From NCBI GenBank assembly GCA_964631605.1, contig CAZVYG010000012.1:1-64000 (forward strand): 64,000 bases of DNA, in the 5' to 3' direction. This document shows, piece after piece, positions 40,656 through 49,554 of the stretch. The notes beneath the pieces are model-generated. The model was not told the DNA's origin. It saw only the letters and a program-made list of their open reading frames with translations, and searched no databases. The first letter of the stretch is position 1. Each line of letters begins with the position of its first letter. Origin of the DNA: JARKQH01 sp964631605. Lineage in GTDB: Bacteria > Verrucomicrobiota > Verrucomicrobiia > Limisphaerales > UBA8199. The position numbers were made by a program, and so were the translations under genes.

Positions 40656-41270
40656 ATGAAAGAAAAACTCGCAATACTGATCGGCGTTGCCGGCCTGGCC
40701 GGAGCTGCCTTTGCGGAACCGCAGACCTTCGACTTCAAAGACCCCAAGGGTGTAAACAACGCCGCGTTCAGGCTGGACGCGCCGTTGGAGGCGATCAACG
40801 GCAACGCCAACGGTGTGAGCGGTACGGTCGTTTTCGACCCGGCCAAGCCGGAAGCGACGCGCGGGCGGATTGTGGTGACATCGTCCTCGCTGCATGTGCC
40901 CAACCCGATGATGAAGGAGCATTTGCACAGCGAGCAATGGATGGACGTGGCGAGGTATCCGGAGATTCGTTTCGAGGCCCGGCATCTGAAGAACGTGCGG
41001 ACGGACGGCAACTCGATCATCGCGGACGCCGAGGGCACGTTTACACTGCGTGGTGTGGCCCGTGAAATGACCATTCCCGTGCGCCTGACCTATTTAAAGG
41101 ACAAGCTCGGGGCGCGAAGCAACGGGCAGATGCAGGGAGACCTGCTGGTCATTCGAGCCAATTTTTCGATCCAGCGCGCTGATTTCGGCATCAACCCCAA
41201 GGCGCCGGAAGAGAAGGTTGCCGAGACGATTGACGTGGCGCTCAGCATTGCGGGGGCGGCGCCGCGCTAA
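40656..41270 (+). CDS. YceI family periplasmic lipid-binding-fold protein
   Basis: A 204-residue protein with a signal peptide (LAILIGVAGLAGAAFA) and a YceI lipocalin-like barrel: GVSGTVVFDPAKPEATRG, then MMKEHLHSEQWMDVARYPEIRF (the family's hallmark around the DxxxYP motif) and GTFTLRGVAREMTIPV. YceI proteins bind isoprenoid or similar hydrophobic molecules and are often induced by stress. The ATG at 40656 has AAGGA four bases upstream; an ATG at 40644 would add four residues. It is convergent with galK, overlapping it by four bases. Confidence 0.9.
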   Translation: MKEKLAILIGVAGLAGAAFAEPQTFDFKDPKGVNNAAFRLDAPLEAINGNANGVSGTVVFDPAKPEATRGRIVVTSSSLHVPNPMMKEHLHSEQWMDVARYPEIRFEARHLKNVRTDGNSIIADAEGTFTLRGVAREMTIPVRLTYLKDKLGARSNGQMQGDLLVIRANFSIQRADFGINPKAPEEKVAETIDVALSIAGAAPR

Positions 41271-42433
41271 GGCTTAAGGACGCGCGCGCCCCCTCCCGGC
41301 CGGGACGAGTAAATCGGCGCATGATTGCCGGTGCGGGTTTCGTAAAGTTCTTCGAATTTTCGCGTGAGCCGTTTTTGCGCGTCGGTGCGGATGAGGCAAA
41401 CGGCGCAGCCGCCGAAGCCGCCGCCGGTCATGCGGCAGCCGATCACGCCCTGGTCCGGCCCGAGTGACTGGGCGATTTCCACCAGGGCGTCCAGCTCGGC
41501 GCAACTGACCTGGTAATCCTCGCGCAGCGAGTCGTGGCTAGCGTACATCAAGCGGCCGACCTCGGCCCATTCCGAGGCCTGAAGGGCGCGGGCGAAATCC
41601 AAGGTGCGCTGGTTTTCGGTGATCACGTGGCGGGCCCGACGGAAGACGACCGGATCGAGGCGGGGCCGGGCCTTCTCGAGATCGGCCAGGGTGGCGTCGC
41701 GCAGGGCGGGCACCTGCAGGACCCGGGCGGCGGTTTCGCATTCGGCGCGGCGTTTGGCGTATTCGCCCTCCGCGAGCTTGTGGCGGACGTTGGTGTTGAT
41801 GATCAGCACCGTGACAGAGGGATCGGCCATGGGCACCAGTTGCGGGGTGCGGGAGCGGCAATCCAGCAGCAGGGCGTGGTCCTTTTGAGCCAGGACGGAG
41901 GTAAACTGGTCCATGATGCCGCAGGGAACGCCCGCGTAATCGTGCTCGGCCTTCTGGCACAGGAGAGCCTTTTCGACGGGCGGGAGCGCCGGACCGTTCA
42001 TGGCCTCGAGGAGCGTTGCCGTAGCGACCTCAAGGGCGGCGCTGCTGGCCAGGCCGCCGCCGTAGGGAATTTCCGAATCAATCACCGCGTTGAAGCCACC
42101 GACTTTTCTGCCGAGGACTTGAAAGCCGGCGATCACCCCGCGAATGTAGTTGGACCAGGCGGGGGCGCCACGGGGGATGGGGGGCCGCACGCTGAAGGAC
42201 GCGGTTTCGCCGGTGGTATCGCTGTGCGCCGTCACCAGGCGCGTGCTGTTCCGGTCGGCGGCGATGACGGTGTAGCGGTCAATCGCCATCGGCAGCACGA
42301 ACCCCTCGTTGTAATCGGTGTGCTCGCCAATAAGATTGACCCGGCCCGGCGCGGCGACGATCCACCGCGGCGCTTCGCCGAAGCCTTTCGCAAACAACTC
42401 GGCGCTGCGTTCCGCCAACACTTCCAGCGACAT
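41267..42433 (-). CDS. galK: Galactokinase
   Basis: A 388-residue GHMP kinase phosphorylating galactose at C1 (Leloir pathway). The galactokinase signature is GRVNLIGEHTDYNEGFVLPM, the ATP-binding GHMP motif is PYGGGLASSAALEVATA, and the third motif is GCRMTGGGFGGCAVCL. The catalytic Asp is in GIMDQF. The length is typical. It is encoded 54 bases downstream of tyrS on the same strand. Confidence 0.95.
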   Translation of the reverse strand: MSLEVLAERSAELFAKGFGEAPRWIVAAPGRVNLIGEHTDYNEGFVLPMAIDRYTVIAADRNSTRLVTAHSDTTGETASFSVRPPIPRGAPAWSNYIRGVIAGFQVLGRKVGGFNAVIDSEIPYGGGLASSAALEVATATLLEAMNGPALPPVEKALLCQKAEHDYAGVPCGIMDQFTSVLAQKDHALLLDCRSRTPQLVPMADPSVTVLIINTNVRHKLAEGEYAKRRAECETAARVLQVPALRDATLADLEKARPRLDPVVFRRARHVITENQRTLDFARALQASEWAEVGRLMYASHDSLREDYQVSCAELDALVEIAQSLGPDQGVIGCRMTGGGFGGCAVCLIRTDAQKRLTRKFEELYETRTGNHAPIYSSRPGGGARVLKP

Positions 42434-42487
42434 AACTCGTTGCCTCCAGAATACGCCCGATGCCTGGGAATGGCCAATTTTTTTGCC

Positions 42488-43768
42488 TTATTTCGCCGTG
42501 AGCACGACGTAGTTGCGTTTGCCTTTGCGCAGCAACAGGTGTTTGCCGAAGAGCAGGTCCTGGGAGGTCACGGCGCGCTGGAAGCGGGTTTCCCGAATGT
42601 TGTTGAGGTACACGCCGCCGCCTTCAATGTCTTTGCGCGCCTGGCCTTTTGAACCGGACAGGCCGCTGTGCACCAGGAGCTCGACCAGCGGCCGGCCCGC
42701 GCCGTCCAGTTGCGGTTTCTCCAGCTCCCGCGTGGGCACTTCGCCGACGATTTCACTGAAGGTGGCCTCGGTCACGCCCGCCAGGTCGCCGCCAAATAGA
42801 ATTTCACTGGCGCGCATGGCCTCGGCTGTCGCGGACGGACCGTGGATGAGCTCGGTGGTGGCGCGGGCGAGGGCCTTGTGCGCCATGCGCGCCCCGGGAT
42901 TGGCGGTGTGCTGGGCTTCAAGCTCGGTGATTTGCTCCTGGCTCAGGAAGGTGAAGTACTTGAGGTAGCGAATGACGTCCCGGTCATCCGTCCGGATCCA
43001 GAATTGGTAAAAGCGATAAACGCTGGTTTTGGCGGGATCGAGGTACACCGCGCCGCCGAGGCTTTTGCCGAACTTGGTGCCGTCAGCGTTGGTGATGAGC
43101 GGGAGCGTGAGGCCGAACACAGTGCGGCCGAGTTTTTTTCGTGTGAGGTCAATGCCGGCGGTGATGTTGCCCCATTGATCGCTTCCGCCGATTTGGAGTT
43201 CGCAATTGAAATCGCGGCAGAGCACATAGAAATCGAACGCCTGCAGCAGCATGTAGCTGAATTCGGTGTAACTGAGCCCCGACTCGCGATCCTCCATGCG
43301 GGCGCGGACGCTCTCCTTGGCGACCATTTGGTTGACCGAGAAGTGTTTGCCGACGTCGCGCAGGAAATCAAGGTAACTCACCGGGGCGGTCCAGGTGGCG
43401 TTGTCCAGCAGGCGGGCCGGGTTGGAGGAGCAATCAAAATCCAGCAGGCGTTTGAGCTGCTCCTTGACGCGGGAGATGTTGTGCGCCAGCACCTCGGGAG
43501 TGAGGAGTTGGCGTTCCTGAGTGCGGCCGCTGGGGTCGCCGATTGAACCGGTTGCGCCGCCGGCCAGCGCGAGGGGGTGATGCCCCAGGAGTTGAAATCG
43601 GCGGAGGGCGAGCAGGGGGACCAGGTTGCCCACGTGCAGGCTGTCGGCGGTGGGATCGAAACCGCAATAGAGCGTTACGGGACCCGCGCTGATCCGGCGG
43701 GCCAGGCCCTCGGGATCGGTGTTGTCCGCGATCAATCCGCGCCACTGCAGTTCTTCCAGAATATTCAT
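42488..43768 (-). CDS. tyrS: Tyrosyl-tRNA synthetase
   Basis: A 426-residue class I synthetase. The HIGH-type motif is HVGN (in CGFDPTADSLHVGNL), and the KMSKS-type motif is the variant KFGKS (ADGTKFGKSLGG), normal for bacterial TyrRS. Tyrosine recognition is seen in YMLLQAFDFYVL and QIGGSDQWGNI. The C-terminal S4-like domain (LVHSGLSGSKGQARKDIEGGGVYLNN) binds tRNA. The start MNILEELQWRGLI is chosen because upstream residues are not conserved. Confidence 0.96.
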   Translation of the reverse strand: MNILEELQWRGLIADNTDPEGLARRISAGPVTLYCGFDPTADSLHVGNLVPLLALRRFQLLGHHPLALAGGATGSIGDPSGRTQERQLLTPEVLAHNISRVKEQLKRLLDFDCSSNPARLLDNATWTAPVSYLDFLRDVGKHFSVNQMVAKESVRARMEDRESGLSYTEFSYMLLQAFDFYVLCRDFNCELQIGGSDQWGNITAGIDLTRKKLGRTVFGLTLPLITNADGTKFGKSLGGAVYLDPAKTSVYRFYQFWIRTDDRDVIRYLKYFTFLSQEQITELEAQHTANPGARMAHKALARATTELIHGPSATAEAMRASEILFGGDLAGVTEATFSEIVGEVPTRELEKPQLDGAGRPLVELLVHSGLSGSKGQARKDIEGGGVYLNNIRETRFQRAVTSQDLLFGKHLLLRKGKRNYVVLTAK

Positions 43769-43940
43769 CGGCGGCAGCATAGCGGAGGGCGGCGCAAATT
43801 CCAACGGTCATTACGCGAGTTCGCGGCGGAAACGGTGCGCGCCGGTTTTGGGGCGCCGGCGTTTTATGAATGGCACGTGAGTCGGCTGGCGGAGGAGGAC
43901 CCGCCCCCGCCCCCGCCCCCTCCGCCCTCCCAAAACCGAT

Positions 43941-43982
43941 AAAAGAAGGGCCGACGCGCGTGGCAACCTCGCGCGTCGGCCC
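43941..43982 (-). terminator. Rho-independent terminator of leuB
   Basis: A perfect 13-base stem GGGCCGACGCGCG (43948-43960) pairs with its complement (43970-43982) around a nine-base loop. Read on the minus strand it is followed by the T-rich TTCTTTT (43947-43941), 22 bases after the leuB stop. Upstream of tyrS, 43896-43922 is a C-rich CCCGCC-type run with no evident role. Confidence 0.8.
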
Positions 43983-44004
43983 GTTTCCAGTAAAGCCGGA
44001 TCCG

Positions 44005-45063
44005 CTATAAGGCCGCGGCCACCAGGTCGCCCACTTGGGAGGTCGAGTAACCCATCTTGCCGGCGGCCAGACTCTTGATTTTCTCGCGGACGGTTTTGAT
44101 GACGGCGGTTTCGATGGCGCGCGCCGCCGCAGCTTCGCCCAGGAAGTCGAGCATCATCTGGCCGGCGCAGATCGCCGCCAGTGGGTTGATGACCCCCTGC
44201 CCAGTGTATTTGGGCGCGCTGCCGCCAATCGGCTCGAACATGCTGGTGCCGGCCGGGTTGATATTGCCGCCGGCGGCGATCCCCATGCCGCCCTGCACCA
44301 TCGCCCCCAGGTCCGTGATGATGTCGCCAAACATGTTGTCGGTGACAATCACATCAAACCACTCCGGGTTCTTCACAAACCACATCGTGGTGGCGTCCAC
44401 GTGAGCGTAGTCGCGTTTAATATCCGGGAAATCCTTCTGGCCGATTTCATGGAAGGCACGCTCCCATAAGTCGAAGGCGTAGGTCAGGACGTTGGTCTTT
44501 CCACAAAGCGTCAGCTTCTTTTCCTTGGCGCGTTTGCGGGTGAACTCGAACGCGTAACGCAGGCAGCGCTCGACTCCGCGGCGGGTGTTGATGCTTTCCT
44601 GGATCGCGACCTCGTGGGGGGTGCCCTTGAAGACGAACCCGCCGGCCCCGGTGTAGAGCCCTTCGTTGTTTTCGCGGACCACGACGAAATCAATGTGTTC
44701 GGGTTTCTTGTCCTTGAGCGGGCAGAAACGTTCGTCATAAAGCTTCACCGGCCTGAGGTTGATGTACTGCTCCAGTTCGAAGCGGGTGCGCAGCAGAATG
44801 CCTTTTTCCAGAATGCCCGGTTTGACGTCGGGATGGCCGATGGCGCCCAGGAGAATGGCGGGGAACTTGCGCAGTTCCGCCAGCACGCTGTCCGGGAGCA
44901 CTTCGCCGGTCTTGAGATAACGCTCCCCGCCGATGTCGTAATGGGTGTAATGGAGCTTGAGCCCGAATTTCGCGCTCGCGGCCTCGAGCACCTTGATCGC
45001 TTCGCGCACGACTTCCGGACCCGTGCCGTCGCCGCCAATCACTGCAATGTTGTAGCTTTTCAT
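44005..45063 (-). CDS. leuB: 3-isopropylmalate dehydrogenase
   Basis: A 352-residue beta-decarboxylating dehydrogenase for leucine biosynthesis. The start is NIAVIGGDGTGPEVVREA. Substrate-binding arginines are in LLRTRFELEQYINLRPVKLY. The metal-binding Asp region is VTDNMFGDIITDLGAMVQGG, and the NAD adenine pocket is EPIGGSAPKYTGQGVINP. The ATG at 45063 is chosen because 46 upstream in-frame residues are not family-like. No other leu genes are nearby. Tartrate dehydrogenase-like activity cannot be excluded, because this subfamily is broad. Upstream 45064-45348 holds no gene or clear promoter. Confidence 0.92.
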   Translation of the reverse strand: MKSYNIAVIGGDGTGPEVVREAIKVLEAASAKFGLKLHYTHYDIGGERYLKTGEVLPDSVLAELRKFPAILLGAIGHPDVKPGILEKGILLRTRFELEQYINLRPVKLYDERFCPLKDKKPEHIDFVVVRENNEGLYTGAGGFVFKGTPHEVAIQESINTRRGVERCLRYAFEFTRKRAKEKKLTLCGKTNVLTYAFDLWERAFHEIGQKDFPDIKRDYAHVDATTMWFVKNPEWFDVIVTDNMFGDIITDLGAMVQGGMGIAAGGNINPAGTSMFEPIGGSAPKYTGQGVINPLAAICAGQMMLDFLGEAAAARAIETAVIKTVREKIKSLAAGKMGYSTSQVGDLVAAAL

Positions 45064-45348
45064 GAACAATCGTTTTCTCTGCGCCTGCGCTTTTCGGCAG
45101 GGAGCCGGGATGCTACGCCATCCGCGGCGGGAGGCAAGCTCCGGATTTGAGATGTCCTGAGCGTGGCGGCTGGTGGTGCTGGCCCCCGCGTCCGGGCCCA
45201 CTGCGCACGGCGGTTGCTGTGCCCCGGAGGGCGCGCATCAAACTCACAAACCCGGCGCATCGGTTTGCGTCCCGGGGGTTCCCCGGGCGGATTTCGCGCC
45301 AATTCCCGGGTGTGCCAACGCGCGAGAGAATGTTAGCATGTTGTCAAG

Positions 45349-46344
45349 ATGAGCACAGTAAGATTTTTGCGGAATGGCGCCGGGGTCGAGGTGGAGAAGT
45401 GTCCGCCGGTGTTGCGGCTCATGCAATCGGTCAACCGGGAGGCGGTCGAGGCCGTGAGGAGCGAGCTGGTCAAGGCGGGAATCGGAGTCGAGTGCCGGAA
45501 CAATCCGGTGGCCGACAGCCTGGGGATCACGGCGCTGGAGCTTTGGCTGCAGGACGAGCGCGACTTTCTGTCCGCCGCCGAGGTTTATGCGCGGACGATG
45601 GAAGGGTTCCCGGCCGCGCGGGCGGAAACCGGGCCGCCGCCGTTGCGGGCGCAGGGAGACCGGAAGCGCGGCCAGAGGGAGCCGCAGGCGGCAAACCTGG
45701 AACAAGCCAGTTCCCTGCTCGAGCAGGAGATCGAAGGCATGTTGAAGCGCGAGCGGGAGCTGTTGGCCGAAGGCGCGGCCTTGCGCGGCAAGGTCACGGA
45801 AATGGAGCGCGCGCTGGCCGAAGCCCGGGCGGCTCTGGCGCGTGAAACCGACAGCCGGACGGCGGCGGAGCGAAGCCAGGTCGAGAAACTTTCGCGCCTT
45901 GAAGGCGCGCTGGAAGGGGAACGGGCCGCGCGGATTTTTGCGGAGGAACAACTGGGGCGGGAACAGCGGGAGTGGCAGCAGGTTCTCAAGGCGCGGGACG
46001 AGGCGTTGAAAGAGAAGGAAAACCAGCTCGAGGCCAAAGAACGATTGCTGGAGAATCAGCAAGCCGCGGTCGAAGACCTGCGAACCGCGCTCGAGTCCCT
46101 GGCGGCGCAGCGGGAGGAAGCCGATAAAGCGTTATCAGAGGCGCGCGAGGAGGCCGCCCGGGAACGGGCCGCGCGGCTGGCCGCCGAACAGGCAGCCCAG
46201 CGGGCCGTCGCCGCCCAGCAAGCCCTCGAGCGGCAGTTGGCCGACCGACAGCGCCTCGAGGAACAACTCCAGGCGCACCTGGCCGGCATCAACGCCCTTC
46301 GCACCCGCCTGCAGACCACAAGGGCCGAGCTGGTCGAGGTCTGA
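45349..46344 (+). CDS. DUF2007-like domain protein with long coiled coil
   Basis: A 331-residue protein. Residues ~10-88 resemble the DUF2007 putative signal-transducing domain (VRSELVKAGIGVECRNNPV, then ITALELWLQDERDFLSAAEVY). From ~115 to the end the protein is an almost uninterrupted heptad-rich coiled coil (Glu, Ala, Arg, Gln and Leu dominate) with no signal or membrane segment. Its function is unknown, and a cytoplasmic scaffold or sensor is possible. It is transcribed toward the convergent tRNA-Leu gene. Confidence 0.8.
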   Translation: MSTVRFLRNGAGVEVEKCPPVLRLMQSVNREAVEAVRSELVKAGIGVECRNNPVADSLGITALELWLQDERDFLSAAEVYARTMEGFPAARAETGPPPLRAQGDRKRGQREPQAANLEQASSLLEQEIEGMLKRERELLAEGAALRGKVTEMERALAEARAALARETDSRTAAERSQVEKLSRLEGALEGERAARIFAEEQLGREQREWQQVLKARDEALKEKENQLEAKERLLENQQAAVEDLRTALESLAAQREEADKALSEAREEAARERAARLAAEQAAQRAVAAQQALERQLADRQRLEEQLQAHLAGINALRTRLQTTRAELVEV

Positions 46345-46421
46345 CGGGGGTTGGTCTCCCCGGGCGTTGCCTGCTGCCATAACCGGTGATGGTTCCATCC
46401 GCAGGGGGCCTGTGGATGGGT

Positions 46422-46508
46422 TGGTGCCGATGGAGGGGGTCGAACCCACACACTCTTTCGAGTACCAGATTTTGAGTCTAGCGCGTCTGCCAATTCCGCC
46501 ACATCGGC
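46422..46508 (-). tRNA. tRNA-Leu (anticodon CAA)
   Basis: An 87-base class II tRNA on the minus strand. It starts GCCGATGTGGCGGAATTGGC (acceptor and D arm), has the anticodon loop CTCAAAA (46476-46470) giving anticodon CAA at 46474-46472 for UUG codons, a long variable arm (TACTCGAAAGAGTGT) and the T loop GGTTCGACCCC. The acceptor stem pairs GCCGATG with CATCGGC. The discriminator A and an encoded CCA end (46424-46422) are present. Flanks 46345-46421 and 46509-46667 hold nothing else recognisable. Confidence 0.96.
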
Positions 46509-46667
46509 AACCAAGACAGTTTACCAAAGTGATAGACCGGCGCAAGCGGGCATTTCGCGGGCTTTGCGGTCGCGTCCTTGGAGACGCAACGAGCGGTTAA
46601 GCCTTCTCACGGCTGCGGCAAGGTCCGCATAAGGGAGTTTCCGCGACTTCGGCGGTGCGGCCTCAGC

Positions 46668-48629
46668 TCAGGGCTGGGGGGCAAGGGTGATCTTCCTCAG
46701 GTTGATGGCTTTCCAAGTTTGGGCGTCGGTGGGACGCGCTTTAAGCGTGTGCTGCCCGGCCTGTTTGATTTCGAGCACGCCGAACTGCGTGTCGCGGAAG
46801 CTGGCCCAGTCGCCCGTATTCGGGACCGTGGCCATGACGGCGCTGTCGCCCACCTCGAGGGTCAATTGAGCGCCGTGGTGGATGGTCGCGGTGGTTGCCG
46901 AGACTGTGTATTTGCCGGGCCGGGGTACTTGGAGAGTCCAGGACGCCCAGTCGCCGGCATTGTCCCAGAAACCAATGTTCGAGACGCCGCCGCGCTCTTC
47001 GGTGTTGAGGGACCCGTGCAGGTCGGCAGCGTCGGCCGGGAGCACGAGGTCCCCTTTGGCGTCGGGAGTAATGGTGACGGTTTCGAGAGGGATGGGGGCG
47101 GGTTTCAGGTTGCGTCCGGCGATTTTAAGCGCGCAGGTGTGGGTTGAAACCTTCGTGGCCGGCAACTTTACGACGAGGCCCTGGGCGGTCTGGGTCCATT
47201 CCACTTTGCCGCGGTAGCCGAGCAGACTGACTTTGGTCACCTGTCCGTCGCGCTGGGCGGGGTCTTTGGCCAGCGACCGGACGAGGAGTTGGCCGTCCTG
47301 GGGCCAGCCCAGGGCGATGGCATAGAGGGTTTTGCCTTTGGTGGTAAACCGGATGTCCCTGGCCGAATAGGCAAAGTCTTCCTTGAAGTGGCCGCCTTTG
47401 GTTCTGACGGCGCCTTCGCCGTGGACCAGCCAGGGGCGAGTGCCGTAAATGGCCTCGCCGTGGACGGCCATCCAGTCGGCCATCTGGTGCAGCATGGCTT
47501 CAACCTCGGGGTCCAGCGAGCCGTCGGGTCGTTGAACGATATTGAGTAGCAGGTTTCCGTTCTTGCTGACAATATCCACCAGCATGTGAATGGTCCAACT
47601 GACCGGGCGGAACTTCCAGTTCTTGTTGTAGAACCAGTCGCCGATGGAGGTGTCGGTTTGCCAGGGATGGGGGTTGATGCCGGGCATGACGCCGCGCTCG
47701 AGGTCTTCGACCCAACAGCCGCCGGACTTTTGCTTGCAGGTGTAAACCACGTTGACCTTGCCGCGGTGGCTCAGGGCATCCGCGTTGTAATAGTGAGCGA
47801 TGAGGCTCAAACCCACGGCGTTGCCGAACGGCACGGCGCCATCGGTGTAGAGGAGGTCGGGATGATAATTGTCCACCAACTCTTTGATCCGGTCGAACCA
47901 CATCTGCTGCCAGCGGGGGTTCTGGCTGTACCAGGCGGTGTCGCCCGGCTCCGCGGGGAAATGATAGAGGTCGTGGTATTGGGGGTCGGCGCCGTCGTAG
48001 GGCACGCCGGCCAGGGGCCCGGTCTTGTCGGATTGATGGCTGGGCTGGAACCAGGTGAAGGAGGCCCCGAGGTGCTCCGATACGCCGAAGCGCAAGCCCT
48101 GCTTCCGGGCCGCTTTTTGCCAATCGCCGACCACGTCACGCCGGGGTCCCATGTTCACCGCGTTCCATTTGTGGAGCCTGGAGTTCCAGAGATAAAAATT
48201 GTCGTGATGCGAGGCCATGCTGACGAAATACTTTGCGCCGGCTTTCTTATAGAGCGCCATCAGGCGGTCCGGGTCCCACTTTTCGGCCTTCCAGAGCGGG
48301 ATGAGGTCTTTGTAGCCGTTGGTGGAGGGGTGCCCGTACCGTTCGAGGTGGTCCTGGTATTGGCGGTGGCCTTGGAGGTACATATTGCGCGCATACCAAT
48401 CGCCGGCCATCGGCACCGCCTGCGGCCCCCAATGCGCCCAGATGCCGAACTTGGCGTCCCGGAACCACTCGGGGTAATGATAGTTGGTGAGCGAATCCAT
48501 GGTGGGTTGGAACGGTCCTGGCGCCACCGGCAACCGCAGCGGCTGTGCTGCGCGGGTTGTTGGGCCGGCGAGCCAACCCGCCAAAACCAAGGTGAGGGTT
48601 ATTAAGCGGACAGGGAAACGCGAATTCAT
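46668..48629 (-). CDS. Alpha-L-fucosidase (GH29), exported
   Basis: A 653-residue glycoside hydrolase with a signal peptide (LITLTLVLAGWLAGPTTRA). The GH29 barrel opens EWFRDAKFGIWAHWGPQAVP, with KYFVSMASHHDNFYLWNS and the nucleophile Asp263 in LLYTDGAVPFG. After the barrel (~400) follow beta-sandwich domains, the last (~530-653) resembling a carbohydrate-binding module (WDNAGDWASWTLQVPRPGKYTV). It releases L-fucose from fucosylated polysaccharides in the periplasm, a trait common in polysaccharide-degrading Verrucomicrobiota. The start at 48629 is set by the signal peptide. Confidence 0.92.
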   Translation of the reverse strand: MNSRFPVRLITLTLVLAGWLAGPTTRAAQPLRLPVAPGPFQPTMDSLTNYHYPEWFRDAKFGIWAHWGPQAVPMAGDWYARNMYLQGHRQYQDHLERYGHPSTNGYKDLIPLWKAEKWDPDRLMALYKKAGAKYFVSMASHHDNFYLWNSRLHKWNAVNMGPRRDVVGDWQKAARKQGLRFGVSEHLGASFTWFQPSHQSDKTGPLAGVPYDGADPQYHDLYHFPAEPGDTAWYSQNPRWQQMWFDRIKELVDNYHPDLLYTDGAVPFGNAVGLSLIAHYYNADALSHRGKVNVVYTCKQKSGGCWVEDLERGVMPGINPHPWQTDTSIGDWFYNKNWKFRPVSWTIHMLVDIVSKNGNLLLNIVQRPDGSLDPEVEAMLHQMADWMAVHGEAIYGTRPWLVHGEGAVRTKGGHFKEDFAYSARDIRFTTKGKTLYAIALGWPQDGQLLVRSLAKDPAQRDGQVTKVSLLGYRGKVEWTQTAQGLVVKLPATKVSTHTCALKIAGRNLKPAPIPLETVTITPDAKGDLVLPADAADLHGSLNTEERGGVSNIGFWDNAGDWASWTLQVPRPGKYTVSATTATIHHGAQLTLEVGDSAVMATVPNTGDWASFRDTQFGVLEIKQAGQHTLKARPTDAQTWKAINLRKITLAPQP

Positions 48630-48708
48630 GTTGTTCTTGTAACCAAGTCCAGGGCGGGAGCGAAAGCGAATTCTGGCCCGGCGCGCGCCGCGGTCCAGAC
48701 TCTCCGCC

Positions 48709-49449
48709 TCACTTCCAGGCATGCACCACGATGCGGTCGGTGCGCGCGATGCTCCAGAAGCCAAAACCCCGGCGCCATTTTTCCCGCGCCGCCCGGGCCA
48801 GCCGGAACCAAAGCGGGCGCAAGCCCGCCACGATTTCCACCCGCTTGAAGCCGGCGACCCGCAACATGCCGACGACGGCCGCGGGGTTGGGACCGCACCA
48901 ATTGGTGGGGTCTTTGCCCAGCTCGTCTCCGGGGTAGAAGGCCATCGCGGCCCGGCGGGTGGAGAGCATGTCCACGGCGGTTTCGACCACGACCATCTGG
49001 CCGGTCACGCTGGCGACGCGCTCGAGGGCCAGCAGCGGGTGTTTCATGTGGTAGAGCACGCCGAGGAAAAGCACGACGTCGAAAGTGCCGCCCAACCGCT
49101 CGGGGCTGAGGTCCAGGACGTCAATATCCATGTCCTCGACTTTTGAGCCGAGAACTTCGCGGGCCAGGAGGAACCCCCGCTTGTCGCCCCATTCATGCGA
49201 GCCGTTCCAGGAGTAGGAATCGGTGGCCAGCACCCGCCGCGCCCCGCGCCGCTCGGCCTCGAAGGAAAAGAAGCCGTCCCACGCCCCCACATCCAACACC
49301 GTTTTGCCGGCCAGGGATTCGGGCAAGCCCAGCCGCGCGAGCTTGCGCGGGCTGTTGTCCTGCCCCGGCGTGATGACCCCTTGTCCGAGGTCAATGGAAT
49401 GGTGCCACCGCAGTTGGGCCACCCGCGCTTGCAGTTCATCACGGTCCAT
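48709..49449 (-). CDS. SAM-dependent methyltransferase, CmoB-like
   Basis: A 246-residue class I methyltransferase. The SAM-binding motif I is VLDVGAWDGFFSFEAERRGA, and motif IV with its flanks, FDVVLFLGVLYHMKHPLLAL, closely resembles the tRNA U34 carboxymethyltransferase family CmoB. Upstream HHSIDLGQGVITPGQDN also fits that family. In this setting (next to a glycosyltransferase and an FkbM methyltransferase) it more likely modifies a glycan or small molecule. The substrate is unknown. The start at 49449 is chosen because the preceding residues are not conserved. Confidence 0.82.
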   Translation of the reverse strand: MDRDELQARVAQLRWHHSIDLGQGVITPGQDNSPRKLARLGLPESLAGKTVLDVGAWDGFFSFEAERRGARRVLATDSYSWNGSHEWGDKRGFLLAREVLGSKVEDMDIDVLDLSPERLGGTFDVVLFLGVLYHMKHPLLALERVASVTGQMVVVETAVDMLSTRRAAMAFYPGDELGKDPTNWCGPNPAAVVGMLRVAGFKRVEIVAGLRPLWFRLARAAREKWRRGFGFWSIARTDRIVVHAWK

Positions 49450-49554
49450 GGCCGATACACTAGCCCCGCGGCCGGGAATTCGGCAAAGGGAATCCTTGGG
49501 CCGGCCACGCCGGCGGGGTCCCGCCATCGCGCGTTGCCGCACGGCGGCCGGGTT

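Noticed and set aside
43896..43922. C-rich tandem CCCGCC run, considered as a CRISPR-like or microsatellite repeat
   Set aside because: It is too short, has no spacers and is probably simple-sequence slippage. No CRISPR array is seen anywhere in the window.
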